NCBI RefSeq assembly: GCF_020682705.1
Contig: NZ_JAGTTN010000003.1
Coordinates: forward strand, 186,001 to 250,000
Length of the DNA stretch: 64,000 nt
Reading direction: 5' to 3'
Origin: Microbacterium allomyrinae
Lineage (GTDB): Bacteria > Actinomycetota > Actinomycetes > Actinomycetales > Microbacteriaceae
Position 1 is the stretch's first letter, and each line of letters opens with the position of its first letter. Below are positions 17,990 to 30,858 of this stretch, piece by piece. Below the pieces are notes generated by a model. That model had not been told where the DNA came from and did not search any database. It worked only from the letters and a program-made list of their open reading frames with translations. Made by a program: the position numbers and the translations under genes.

Positions 17990-18751
17990 ATGAACGCCAC
18001 CGACACCGACATGGTGCGCCTGGACGGCATCCACAAGTCCTACGGCGCCCATGACGTGCTCACCGACGTCTCATTGACGGTCTCTCGCGGCAGCGTCACC
18101 GCGCTGATCGGGCCGAGCGGCGCCGGGAAGAGTACGCTGCTGCGCTGCATCAACCTGCTCGAACGGCCCGACCGCGGCACGATCGCCGTCGATGGCAGGA
18201 CGCTCGACCTGGGCGATCGGGTGCCGGCGAAAGACCTCGCGGCGCTGCGCCGGCAGGTGGGCATGGTGTTCCAGTCGTTCAATCTGTTCCCGCATCTCAC
18301 GGTGCTGCGAAACATCAGCCTTCCGCAGCAGCGGGTGCTCGGCCGCTCGCGACAGGAGGCCGACGCCCGCTCGATGGAGCTGCTGACCCGCGTCGGTCTC
18401 GCCGACAAGGCTGCCCAGTACCCCGGTCGCTGCTCGGGTGGTCAGCAGCAGCGCATCGCGATCGCCCGGGCGCTGGCACTCGACCCGCGCGTGATGCTCT
18501 TCGACGAGCCCACCTCCGCACTCGATCCCGAGCTGGGCCTCGAGGTGCTCGCGGTCATGCGCGAGCTGGCGCAGGACGGGATGACGATGATCGTCGTCAC
18601 CCACGAGATGCAGTTCGCCCGTGACGTGTCGGACCATCTGGTCGTGATGGCCGACGGCGGCATCGTCGAGCAGGGCGACCCCGTGCAGATCATGCGCGAC
18701 CCGTCGCACCCGCGCACCCGCAGGTTTCTGCGGGCGGTGCTGGAGCGCTGA
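17990..18751 (+). CDS. Polar amino-acid-type ABC transporter ATPase
   Basis: 253 residues with AAAGGAG before ATG 17990. It has Walker A GPSGAGKST, the Q-loop FQSFNLFPH, signature CSGGQQQR, Walker B VMLFDEPTSALD and the switch His in VTHEM. The sequence is of the GlnQ/HisP type. It energises the two permeases encoded directly after it, with the lipoprotein at 20125 as binding partner. Confidence 0.92.
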   Translation: MNATDTDMVRLDGIHKSYGAHDVLTDVSLTVSRGSVTALIGPSGAGKSTLLRCINLLERPDRGTIAVDGRTLDLGDRVPAKDLAALRRQVGMVFQSFNLFPHLTVLRNISLPQQRVLGRSRQEADARSMELLTRVGLADKAAQYPGRCSGGQQQRIAIARALALDPRVMLFDEPTSALDPELGLEVLAVMRELAQDGMTMIVVTHEMQFARDVSDHLVVMADGGIVEQGDPVQIMRDPSHPRTRRFLRAVLER

Positions 18752-18752
18752 G

Positions 18753-19391
18753 ATGGACGTCCTCGGAGCCCTCCTGCTCGGTCTGCCGCTCACGATCGCG
18801 GTGACCGTCTGCGCGTTCGCGATCGGAGCGGTGCTGGCGATCCCGATCATGATCCTGCTGCGCTCTCATCTGCTGCCGGTGCGACTGGCCACGCGGTTCG
18901 TGGTCGACATCATCCGCGGCATTCCGCCGATCGTGTGGCTGTTCATCCTCTATTTCGGCGTATCGATCGGCAGCTGGCAGTTCTCCTCGTTCCAGGCCGC
19001 GGTGATCGGCCTGGGTGTGATCTCGTCGGCCTACCTGGCCGAGATCTATCGCGGCGCGCTCAAAGGAGTGGGCGACGGCCAGTGGGAGGCGGGGCACGCG
19101 CTCGGGCTGAACGGCTCGACCATGTATGCCTCGATCATCGGTCCGCAGGCGCTGCGGGTCGCCCTCCCGTCGGTCGCGACCTACGCGATCAGTCTGTTCA
19201 AGGACTCCTCGATCGCCTCGGTGATCGGTGTGACCGAGGTCATGTTCACCGCCACCTCGCTCACGCGCGGTGGAGCCAACGGCCTGGTCGTGCTCGGCGC
19301 GGCCGCTGCGATCTACATCGTGCTCAGCCTTCCGCTGGCGTACCTCGCCAGACGCGTCGACGCTCGCATGCGGGCGGTGGTCGCGCGATGA
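18753..19391 (+). CDS. Amino-acid ABC transporter permease (HisM/GlnP type), first subunit
   Basis: 212 residues, about five membrane helices, starting 1 bp after the ATPase stop. It has the cytoplasmic EAA-type loop EAGHALGLNGSTMYASIIGPQAL that docks on the ATPase. It overlaps the second permease start by 4 bp (ATGA). The two permeases would form a heterodimer for a small polar solute. Confidence 0.9.
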   Translation: MDVLGALLLGLPLTIAVTVCAFAIGAVLAIPIMILLRSHLLPVRLATRFVVDIIRGIPPIVWLFILYFGVSIGSWQFSSFQAAVIGLGVISSAYLAEIYRGALKGVGDGQWEAGHALGLNGSTMYASIIGPQALRVALPSVATYAISLFKDSSIASVIGVTEVMFTATSLTRGGANGLVVLGAAAAIYIVLSLPLAYLARRVDARMRAVVAR

Positions 19392-20038
19392 GCTGGTTCG
19401 ACTCCTGGGTCCAGTACTTCCCTCAGCTGTTCGACGGGCTGCAGGTCAGCCTGCTCCTCACCGCGGTCGCGCTGCTGTTCGGTCTGCCGCTCGGGCTGCT
19501 GCTGGCGATCAGCGTCCAGTCGCCTCGCCGCGTGGTGCGCGCCATCGCCCTGGTGATCGTCGAGGTCGGCCGGGGGGCCCCTGCCCTGGTCATCCTGCAG
19601 TTCGCGTACTTCGGACTCCCCTCGGCGGGGATCGTCCTGCCGGCGTTCCTCGCCGCGAGCCTCGCACTCGTGTGGAGCACCGGCGCGTACAGCAGCGAAG
19701 TGATGCGTTCGGGCCTCAACGCCGTGCCGGGCGGTGAGCTCGAAGCATCCGACGCCCTCGGTATGAGCCGGCGCGACCGGATGCGGTTCATCATCCTGCC
19801 GCAGGGCCTGCGGATCGCCGTGCCCGCGCTGATCGGCATCGCGATCCTGATGTTCCAGTCGACGGCGCTGGCCTACTCGATCGGAGTGCGCGAGCTGCTC
19901 AGCCAGGCCTACTCGATCGGGTCATCGAACTTCGACTACCTCACGGTTCTGGCGCTCGCCGGCGTCATGTACGCCGCGGTCTCGGTGCCGGCCACCTGGA
20001 TCACCGTCGGCCTGGAGAAGCGCATCGCGCGCGGCTGA
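19388..20038 (+). CDS. Amino-acid ABC transporter permease, second subunit
   Basis: 216 residues, about five membrane helices, with the EAA loop beginning EASDALGMSRRDRMRFIILP. The ATG overlaps the preceding stop. It pairs with the 18753 permease to form the channel. The ligand is inferred only from family (polar amino acids, opines or similar). Confidence 0.9.
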   Translation: MSWFDSWVQYFPQLFDGLQVSLLLTAVALLFGLPLGLLLAISVQSPRRVVRAIALVIVEVGRGAPALVILQFAYFGLPSAGIVLPAFLAASLALVWSTGAYSSEVMRSGLNAVPGGELEASDALGMSRRDRMRFIILPQGLRIAVPALIGIAILMFQSTALAYSIGVRELLSQAYSIGSSNFDYLTVLALAGVMYAAVSVPATWITVGLEKRIARG

Positions 20039-20124
20039 TCCCCCGCACCATCCCCCCACGGGCGCAGCGCTCGACCGCGCCCACCCGACCCCCTGCACCA
20101 CCCCGCACACACCGAAGGAGAACA

Positions 20125-20961
20125 ATGCAGCACCGTATTCTCACCGCCGCGGCCGCACTGGCCGTCGCGACCGTGGTCCTGTCCGGATGCGCCGGCAGCA
20201 CGACCTCGTCGGTCGCGGCCGACTGCGAACCCGCGCACGAGTTCACCACCGTCGAGGAGGGCAAGCTCACCGTCGCGATCACCGAGGCCGCACCGTTCTC
20301 GTCGTACGCCAACCAGAAGGCATCCGGAATCGACGCCGACATCATCGAGGCGATCGCCGAGGCCGAGTGCCTCGACGTGGCCTACACGCCGATGTCGTAT
20401 GCCTCCGCCGTTCCGGCGGTCCAGAACGGCCGCGCCGACCTCGCCATCGGCGGCTTCTACCGGTCGCAGTCCCGCGCCGAGATCGTGGCATTGTCCGATC
20501 CGCTCTACCTCGACCAGATGGCGGTCATCTCAGAGGACGGATCGGCAACGATCAGCGACCTCGAGGGTCAGAAGGTCGGCACGGTCGACGGATACATCTG
20601 GGTGTCGGACTTCCAGACGATCTACGGCTCCGACCTCACCCTCTACCCGAGCATCACCGAGATGAAGGCGGACCTCGAAGCCGGCCGCATCCAGGCCGGT
20701 GTCGAAGGCTTCGCCGTGAGCTCGCTGCTCATGGGCGGCAGCGACTTCGACGTCGAGGTGCTCGGCGCCGACGATCGCGTCGGGTCCACCACGTCGCCCG
20801 CCCAGGCCGGCTTCCCGATCGCTCAGGACGCGACCGACCTGCTCGCGGCCGTGAACGCCGACGTGGCGGCGCTGCGCGAAGACGGCACTCTCGCCGAGAT
20901 GCTCGAGGCGAACGGCATCGACCCGACGGCCGCCGAGACGGGCGACCCGCGCCTGCTGTGA
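20125..20961 (+). CDS. Family 3 solute-binding lipoprotein
   Basis: 278 residues with GAAGGAG before the ATG. Lipobox VLSGC near residue 23 gives a membrane-anchored lipoprotein. The body has family 3 hallmarks: KLTVAITEAAPFSSY, GIDADIIEAIAEA, ADLAIGGFYRSQ and a late 'LREDGTLAEMLEANG' helix. It delivers substrate to the ABC importer encoded just upstream. Arg/Asp patterns typical of amino-acid binders are only partly clear. It is followed by a terminator, so it ends the operon. Confidence 0.9.
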   Translation: MQHRILTAAAALAVATVVLSGCAGSTTSSVAADCEPAHEFTTVEEGKLTVAITEAAPFSSYANQKASGIDADIIEAIAEAECLDVAYTPMSYASAVPAVQNGRADLAIGGFYRSQSRAEIVALSDPLYLDQMAVISEDGSATISDLEGQKVGTVDGYIWVSDFQTIYGSDLTLYPSITEMKADLEAGRIQAGVEGFAVSSLLMGGSDFDVEVLGADDRVGSTTSPAQAGFPIAQDATDLLAAVNADVAALREDGTLAEMLEANGIDPTAAETGDPRLL

Positions 20962-20968
20962 GAGACCG

Positions 20969-21000
20969 AGCGGGTGGGGGCGCGATCGCCCTCACCCGCT
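20969..21000 (+). terminator. Terminator after the importer operon
   Basis: AGCGGGTG...CACCCGCT outer stem (8 bp) with an inner GGCG/CGCC stem, 8 bp after the binding-protein stop. Confidence 0.65.
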
Positions 21001-21038
21001 GCACTTCGGGTGCAACCCCGAACCGATACCGTGAGCGC

Positions 21039-21719
21039 GTGGATCTGCAACTTCAGGACAGAGTGATTCTCGTCGTCGGCGGGCACGGCCTCATCGGAAG
21101 CGCCGTCGTGGAGCGGCTTCGGCTGGAGGGTGCCACGGCGGTTCCCGCCTCGCGGCGAGACCTCGGCGGGGTGGTCATGGATGCCGCGGACGACGCCTCG
21201 GTCGCCGACGGACTGAGCCAGGTGCTCGACGAATACGGTCGCGTGGACGGCCTCGTGGTCGCTGCCGCCCCCAGCGCCCGCACTCTCGACCCCGCACGGA
21301 ACTCGGACCCCGCACAGGTCCTGTCAGCGTTCGATGGGAAGGTGCTCACGTTCCTGCGCGTGGCCAATGCCGTGATTCCCGGCATGCGCGAGGCCGGCTA
21401 CGGCCGCATCGTGGGCGTCAGCGGCCAGAACGCGTTCCTCACCGGCAACATCACCGGATCTGTGCGCAATGCGGCCCTCATCATCGCCGCCAAGAATCTC
21501 GCAGACTCGCTCGCAGGCTCGGGCGTGACGGTCAATGCCGTCAGCCCGAGCATCGTCTCGGATGCCCCCTCCCGCGACGTCGCCGTCGGCAAGAGCGGGC
21601 AGTCTCGCCCGGAAGACATCGCCGCCCTCATCGCACTGCTCGTGTCGCCGATCGGGGGCGCCATCTCCGGCGAGTCGATCGCCGTCGGACATCGCGTGCT
21701 CGGAGTCACGCACCTCTGA
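21039..21719 (+). CDS. SDR-fold protein with a degenerate active site
   Basis: 226 residues from GTG 21039; TACCGT with a 6-bp gap before the GTG suggests a leaderless start. The Rossmann motif GGHGLIG and the SDR-like NAVSPSIV region are clear. Aligning AALIIAAKNLA with the helix after the usual YxxxK puts Gly and Asn where Tyr and Lys should be. The protein is probably a non-catalytic or altered SDR, or binds a dinucleotide for another purpose. It follows the importer operon after a terminator and converges with lacZ. Confidence 0.75.
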   Translation: MDLQLQDRVILVVGGHGLIGSAVVERLRLEGATAVPASRRDLGGVVMDAADDASVADGLSQVLDEYGRVDGLVVAAAPSARTLDPARNSDPAQVLSAFDGKVLTFLRVANAVIPGMREAGYGRIVGVSGQNAFLTGNITGSVRNAALIIAAKNLADSLAGSGVTVNAVSPSIVSDAPSRDVAVGKSGQSRPEDIAALIALLVSPIGGAISGESIAVGHRVLGVTHL

Positions 21720-21737
21720 CCCCGAGGCGAGCGTGCG

Positions 21738-25668
<3,931 letters not shown>

Positions 25669-25672
<4 letters not shown>

Positions 25673-26586
25673 GAGCGCGCTCCCTTCTCCCGACGCGCAG
25701 CCGAGAGCTGGAACACGTACGAGACGATCATGATGATGAACCCGAGCAGGAACGCGATCGCCGCGGCGTAGTTCATGTCCTGGTTCGTGAAGGCGAGGTT
25801 GTAGGCGTAGAGGTTCGGCGAGAACGACGATCCGATCGCGTTCGGCGCGATTTCATACAGCAGCTTCGGTTCGCTGAACAGCTGGAACGCCCCGATGACG
25901 GAGAAGATCGTGCACAGCACGATCGAGTTGCGGATCGCGGGGATCTTGATGCTCCAGGCGATGCGGAACTGACCGGCGCCGTCGATGCGGGCGGCCTCGT
26001 ACTGCTCTGTCGGGATGGCGCGCATCGCCGCGTACATGATCACCATGTTGTAGCCGACGAACTGCCACGTGACGATGTTGATGATCGATCCGAGGATGTT
26101 GTCGGACGACAGCAGCTCGGGCGAGCCCAGCCCGATGGCGCGCATGAACTGGGCGATCGGGCCGAAGTTGTCGCCGTACAAGTAGCCCCACATCAGGGTG
26201 GCCACGACGCCGGGAACGGCGTACGGCACGAAGATGGCGAGCCGGGCGAACTTGCCGCCGCCCACTCGCATGCTGTCCAGCGCGAGCGCGAAGAACAGTG
26301 CGAGTCCGAGCATGATCGGCACCTGGATGACCAGGAACAGGCACATGCGCGCGACGCTGACGAGGAATCGCTCGTCGCCGAGTGCGCGCACGTAGTTGTC
26401 GAACCAGACGAACGAGTCGCCGCCGACGAGCTGCGCCTTGAAGAGGCTCAGATAGCCCGCGTACAGCAGGGGCATCAGCAGCATCGTCACGAAGAGGATC
26501 ATGAACGGGGCGATGAAGAGGTACGCCGCAGTGTTCTTGCGGTACCGGTCACTCCAGCGCTTGCGTCCGAGAGCCGTGGTGCTCAT
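25669..26586 (-). CDS. Carbohydrate ABC transporter permease (MalF type)
   Basis: 305 residues from ATG 26586 (AAAGG upstream), preferred over an upstream frame extension that lacks a ribosome site. It has six membrane helices, starting with YLFIAPFMILFVTMLLMPLLYAGY, and an EAA loop EAARIDGAGQFRIAWSIKIP. It partners the MalG-type permease. A hairpin separates it from the binding-protein gene. Confidence 0.9.
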
Positions 26587-26620
26587 CGGCGGGGCCTTTC
26601 TGGTTCGGGGCGAGGACCGA

Positions 26621-26646
26621 GTGGGGCGGGTTCGGGCCCGCCCCAC
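26621..26646 (-). terminator. Intra-operon hairpin between binding protein and permeases
   Basis: A perfect 10-bp stem (GTGGGGCGGG/CCCGCCCCAC) with a 6-nt loop, 6 bp after the binding-protein stop. It probably attenuates transcription or stabilises the upstream message, giving excess binding protein over permeases. Confidence 0.6.
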
Positions 26647-26652
26647 ACGGGC

Positions 26653-28011
26653 TTACTTCGTGACGACCGTGAATCCCTGGGACTCGCCGTAGCTGACGAG
26701 CTCGTCCTTCCACTCCTGCAGAGCGTCGAACAGGTCGGTCTTCTCGGTGATGGCGGCGCCGAGCGTCTCCTTGAAGCTGCTGCTGGCGTAGTCGTTGTAC
26801 GGCAGCCACTGCCAGTCGCTGGCGACGGTCTGGGCGATGTCGGCGAACACCGCGTTGACCTTCTGGCCGGCGTAGAACTCCATCTCCTGGTCGCGCACCG
26901 CGGGCGATTCCAGCGTCTCGATCCGCGACGGGAAGATGAACTGCTCGGTGGCGAGCGTCTCGGTGGCCTCGGTGTCGGTCGTGAGGAACTTGACGAACTC
27001 GGCGGCGACGATCTTCGCGTCGGAGTCGGCCGTCACCGTCACGGCCGATCCGCCCTGGTTGCCCGAGGCCGGCTCGGATGCGTCCCACTGGGGCATCTCG
27101 GTGGCCTGCCACAGGCCGCTGGTGTCGGCGGCGGTGCCCTGCAGGAAGACGGGGCCCCACGCAGCGGCGAGCCAGCTGGCGTACTTGCCGCTCGCGATGC
27201 TCTGGTACCAGTTGTCGTCGAGCTGCGGCGCGGTGTCGACGAGGTCGGCCTGGATCAGATCGTTCCAGTAGCCGATCACCTCGGTGACCTCTTCGGAGTC
27301 GAGGTCGATGGTGACCGTCTTGTCGCCGTCGTAGCCGAACGGGCGCGCGCCGGCCTGCCACAGCAGGGCGAGGATCGGCGAGAAGCTGTTGCCCGGAAGA
27401 TCCGAGATGTACGACCCGGTCTTCTCCTTGATGGCCGCCGCGGCCTCTGCGTATTCGTCCCACGTGGTGGGGACCTCGACGCCGGCGGCTTCGAAGATGT
27501 CGGTGCGGTACAGCTGGCCGGTCGGGCCCAGGTCCTGCGGAAGGCCCCAGACCGAATCGTCGGTGGCGACCATGCCCCATGCGCTGTCCACGAACTGGTC
27601 CGAGAGGTCGTCGGCGCCGTACGGCGCCAGATCCTCGAGGCTGTTGGTGATCGTGAAGGACGGCAGGAACGAGTACTCGATCTGCACGGCATCGGGCACG
27701 TCACCGGACTTCACCGCGGCGCGCAGCTTCTGGTACTGCGCGGTGGCGCCGCCCTGGTTGGAGAGCTTCACCGTGATCTCGGGGTACTTCGCCTCGAACA
27801 GGTCGATCTGGTTCTGGATGTCGGGCACCCACGACCAGAAGTCGATCGTCGTGGGCGTACTCATCGCCTTGTCGATCTCCTCCTGGGAGATCGTGTCGGA
27901 CGATCCGGCGCTGTCGGACGCCGACGGCGTCGAGCACGCGCTGAGCATGACGGCGGCCGCCACGATTGCGGTGCCGGCGACGACCCTGCGGCGACGTTGC
28001 ACTGCGGTCAT
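26653..28011 (-). CDS. Family 1 sugar-binding lipoprotein
   Basis: 452 residues with a GGAGGA site before ATG. Lipobox MLSAC near residue 26. The body is family 1: TTIDFWSWVPDIQNQIDLFEAKYPEITVKL at the first strand, DAVQIEYSFLP, and the late PSRIETLESPAVRD region. It captures the sugar for the two permeases and, given lacZ in the operon, the ligand is probably a beta-galactoside such as lactobionate, lactose or a plant galacto-oligosaccharide (inferred). Confidence 0.9.
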   Translation of the reverse strand: MTAVQRRRRVVAGTAIVAAAVMLSACSTPSASDSAGSSDTISQEEIDKAMSTPTTIDFWSWVPDIQNQIDLFEAKYPEITVKLSNQGGATAQYQKLRAAVKSGDVPDAVQIEYSFLPSFTITNSLEDLAPYGADDLSDQFVDSAWGMVATDDSVWGLPQDLGPTGQLYRTDIFEAAGVEVPTTWDEYAEAAAAIKEKTGSYISDLPGNSFSPILALLWQAGARPFGYDGDKTVTIDLDSEEVTEVIGYWNDLIQADLVDTAPQLDDNWYQSIASGKYASWLAAAWGPVFLQGTAADTSGLWQATEMPQWDASEPASGNQGGSAVTVTADSDAKIVAAEFVKFLTTDTEATETLATEQFIFPSRIETLESPAVRDQEMEFYAGQKVNAVFADIAQTVASDWQWLPYNDYASSSFKETLGAAITEKTDLFDALQEWKDELVSYGESQGFTVVTK

Positions 28012-28164
28012 TTCTGTCCTCCTCTAGGGATCCGGCATCCACGCACGCCAAAGGCGGTCATGGACCCCGGCGTTGGGGTGAACCGCGTCCGTCAGCCTTG
28101 AGGCTCCGGTCCAGAACAGACGACTCAGTCGATGTCGACACTCACGACGGCGGCGGCGTGAGAG

Positions 28165-28197
28165 TTACGTTATCACACCAAATAGCTAGAACGTATG
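28165..28197. promoter_or_regulatory. Candidate GntR operator upstream of the sugar importer
   Basis: AT-rich stretch with TACGTTAT (28166-28173) and AACGTATG (28190-28197). Both 8-mers recur, one inverted, at 29002-29011 before dgoD. On the minus strand the first overlaps a possible -10 (GATAAC). It lies 3' of gntR and about 150 bp upstream of the binding-protein gene. Confidence 0.45.
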
Positions 28198-28204
28198 CTT
28201 TTTC

Positions 28205-28966
28205 CTACCGAGCAGCTTCGGGACTGGCGACGCGCTCGGCCGCGACCGAGATGATGTCGATCTCGTCCAGCGCCGCGACGAGGATCGACCGCATGATCGC
28301 GTAGGCACCCTCCGGGTCACGTCGCTGGATCGCTCCGGCGACATCGACGTGCAGCTGCAGCGCCACGCTCGCGGGGCGATCGGGAACGAGGCCGTGCTCG
28401 GTGCGACTCACGAGCATCTGACCGATGAGTCCGTCCAGCCGCGAGAACATCGCGTTGCCCGAGAGACGGAGGATGCGGGCGTGGAACTGCACGTCGAGCT
28501 CGAGGAACCGCTCGTCGTCGCCCTGCTCACCCGCGGCCCAGAGCTGGCCGGACAGCGCGATGAGCTCGCTCACCTCGTCTGCTGTGGCCCGCATGGCCGC
28601 CAGACGAGCGGCTTCAGGCTCGATCGCGGCGCGCAGCTCGACCATCGACGAGAGCTGCTCGGCGCGGTCCGGTGAGTCCAGGCGCCAGCGTATGACCTGC
28701 GGATCGTAGAGATTCCACTCCGACTCGGGCAGGACGACCACGCCGATCCGCCGGCGGGACACGACCAGGCGCATCGCCTCCAGCACGCGGACGGTCTCCC
28801 GCGCCACGGATCGCGAGATCCCGCAGCGCTCCTCGATCTCCTCGAGCGTGAGGCTCGATCCCGGAGCCAGCTGCCCCTCGCAGATCGCGAGACCCAGCTG
28901 ATCGAGAGCACGGGAGTGCAGGCCTGCCAGCGAGACGAACGGCGCGTCTCCGTGCTTCAGCGTCAT
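28205..28966 (-). CDS. FadR-subfamily GntR transcriptional regulator
   Basis: 253 residues. The winged HTH is at about 15-85: LGLAICEGQLAPGSSLTLEEIEERCGISRSVARETVRVLEAM. The C-terminal FCD helical domain (about 100-235) has the metal/ligand His and Arg positions (DVQFHARI). It sits between the sugar importer operon and the divergent galactonate operon, so it probably represses both in the absence of galactonate or a derivative, as DgoR does in E. coli. TAAAGT 6 bp before ATG suggests a leaderless start. Confidence 0.9.
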   Translation of the reverse strand: MTLKHGDAPFVSLAGLHSRALDQLGLAICEGQLAPGSSLTLEEIEERCGISRSVARETVRVLEAMRLVVSRRRIGVVVLPESEWNLYDPQVIRWRLDSPDRAEQLSSMVELRAAIEPEAARLAAMRATADEVSELIALSGQLWAAGEQGDDERFLELDVQFHARILRLSGNAMFSRLDGLIGQMLVSRTEHGLVPDRPASVALQLHVDVAGAIQRRDPEGAYAIMRSILVAALDEIDIISVAAERVASPEAAR

Positions 28967-29001
28967 GTTGGCACTTTACCAGCCCTCACCGCGCCAAACG
29001 T

Positions 29002-29014
29002 CATACGTTATAGT
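29002..29014 (+). promoter_or_regulatory. Promoter/operator of the galactonate operon
   Basis: CATACGTTATAGT contains a -10-like TATAGT (29009-29014) overlapped by CATACGTT and TACGTTAT, the 8-mers shared with the importer promoter region. A repressor bound here would block RNA polymerase. Confidence 0.45.
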
Positions 29015-29086
29015 TCGTTTGAACGAAGAAGTACTTGCCGATCGGTGCGCTGCCGATCGCCTCCTCACACGTCGATTGGGTCACCC

Positions 29087-30232
29087 GTGCAGATTGCGCG
29101 CATCGAGACTTTCCTCATCCCGCCGAGATGGCTGTTCGTCCGCGTCGAGACCGACACGGGTGTCGTCGGCTGGGGCGAACCGGTCGTCGAGGGTCGCACC
29201 GAGACCGTCCGCACCGCCGTCGAGCAGCTGTCCGAGCTGCTCATCGGCCAGGACCCGCTGCGCATCCAGGATCACTGGCAGGTCATGACGAAGGGCTCGT
29301 TCTACCGTGGCGGCCCGATCCTCTCCTCGGCCGTATCCGGCCTCGACCAGGCGCTGTGGGACATCGCCGGCAAGGTCGCGGGGCTCCCCGTGCACCAGCT
29401 GCTCGGCGGACCGGTCCGCGACCGCATCCGCGTGTACGGGTGGGTCGGCGGCGACGAGCCGAACGAGGTCGCGGACGCGATCTCGGAGCGGCTGGAGCAG
29501 GGCCTCACCGCCGTCAAGATGAACGCCTCCGGCCGGATGGAGCGGATCTCGAACCTGCGCGAGCTCGACGGCGTCGTGTCCCGCGTCGCCGCGGCGCGCG
29601 AGGTGCTCGGCGACACCGGCGACGTCGGCGTCGACTTCCACGGTCGCATCGGCCTCGCCGACGCGCGGCGGCTCATGCCCGCGCTCGAGCCGCTGCGCCC
29701 GATGTTCGTGGAAGAGCCCGTGGTCCCCGAGAACAGCCACCTGATCGGGCGGATCGCGGATATGACCTCGATTCCGATCGCCACGGGCGAGCGGCTGTTC
29801 AGCCGGCAGGAGTTCCTGCCGGTGTTCCAGTCCGGCATCGCGATCGCCCAGCCCGACCTGTCGCATGCCGGCGGCATCTCCGAGGTGCACCGCATCGCGA
29901 GCCTGGCCGAGATCTACGACGTGCAGCTCGCCCCGCATTGCCCGCTCGGGCCGATCGCGCTCGCGTCGTGTCTGCAGATCGGATTCGCGGTGCCGAACTT
30001 CTTCATCCAGGAGCACAGCATCGGCATCCACTACAACGGGGACGGCGAGGTGCTCGATTACGTCGTCGACCGGTCGGACTTCGACTTCTCGAGCGGCTAC
30101 ATCGAGCGACTCACCAAACCGGGGCTCGGCATCGAGGTCGATGAAACAGCCGTGCGCGATGCCGACGCGCGCGGCCATGCCTGGCGAGGCCCGATCTGGC
30201 GTCACACCGACGGGAGCTTCGCAGAATGGTGA
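29087..30232 (+). CDS. dgoD: D-galactonate dehydratase
   Basis: 381 residues from GTG 29087, about the length of E. coli DgoD. Enolase superfamily: VGWGEPVVEG near the N-terminus, VDFHGR (metal Asp), FVEEPV and ATGERLFSR (metal Glu residues), QPDLSHAGGI and APHCPLGPIAL. The match to DgoD is long and close, including the terminal WRHxDxSxAEW. It dehydrates D-galactonate to 2-keto-3-deoxygalactonate. The stop overlaps the aldolase start by 7 bp. Confidence 0.92.
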   Translation: MQIARIETFLIPPRWLFVRVETDTGVVGWGEPVVEGRTETVRTAVEQLSELLIGQDPLRIQDHWQVMTKGSFYRGGPILSSAVSGLDQALWDIAGKVAGLPVHQLLGGPVRDRIRVYGWVGGDEPNEVADAISERLEQGLTAVKMNASGRMERISNLRELDGVVSRVAAAREVLGDTGDVGVDFHGRIGLADARRLMPALEPLRPMFVEEPVVPENSHLIGRIADMTSIPIATGERLFSRQEFLPVFQSGIAIAQPDLSHAGGISEVHRIASLAEIYDVQLAPHCPLGPIALASCLQIGFAVPNFFIQEHSIGIHYNGDGEVLDYVVDRSDFDFSSGYIERLTKPGLGIEVDETAVRDADARGHAWRGPIWRHTDGSFAEW

Positions 30233-30855
30233 CCACGACCGAGTTGCGCGACCTGCTGGTCACCGAGCGGGTCATGCCGATCATCCGCAGCACGTCGCGG
30301 GAGAACGCCGTCGCGATCGGGCGCACTCTCATCGACGCGGGCTTTCGAGCACTCGAGGTGTCGCTGACCACTCCGGGCGCGCTCGACGCGATCGGCGAAC
30401 TCGCCGCCGACGCACGCGCCGAGATCGGGGCGGGCACGGTGCTGACCGCGAAGGACGTCGCCGCGGCCCTCGCCGCGGGGGCCACGTTCATGGTGACTCC
30501 GGCCGTGACGGCCTCGATCGAGGCATCCGCCGACGCGGGTGTGCCCGTACTCGCCGGCGCCCTGACCCCCACCGAGATCCTGGCCGCTCTCGAGCGCGGC
30601 GCGACGGCCGTCAAGCTCTTTCCCGCCGAGTTCGGCGGACCGGCCTACCTGTCCGCACTGCGGGCGCCCTTCCCCGACGTGCCGCTCATCCCGGTGGGCG
30701 GCGTCGATCTCACCACCGGGCGCGACTACCTGCAGCGAGGCGCCCTCGCTCTGGGTGTGGGGTCGCCACTCACCGGCAAGGCCACCGATCCCGTCGACCT
30801 CATTTCGCTCGCGCTGCGCGCCGCGGCCTTCCGCACGCTGTCGGCGCAGGAGTAG
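30226..30855 (+). CDS. dgoA: 2-dehydro-3-deoxy-6-phosphogalactonate aldolase
   Basis: 209 residues. A class I KDPG/KDPGal aldolase: MPIIRSTSRENAVAIG, GFRALEVSLTTPG, EIGAGTVLTAKDV and the Schiff-base Lys in TAVKLFPAEFGG. It splits KDPGal to pyruvate and glyceraldehyde-3-phosphate. KDPG and KDPGal specificity cannot be separated by motif alone; the neighbouring dgoD favours KDPGal. Overlapping start with dgoD indicates coupling. Confidence 0.85.
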   Translation: MVTTTELRDLLVTERVMPIIRSTSRENAVAIGRTLIDAGFRALEVSLTTPGALDAIGELAADARAEIGAGTVLTAKDVAAALAAGATFMVTPAVTASIEASADAGVPVLAGALTPTEILAALERGATAVKLFPAEFGGPAYLSALRAPFPDVPLIPVGGVDLTTGRDYLQRGALALGVGSPLTGKATDPVDLISLALRAAAFRTLSAQE

Positions 30856-30858
30856 TCG

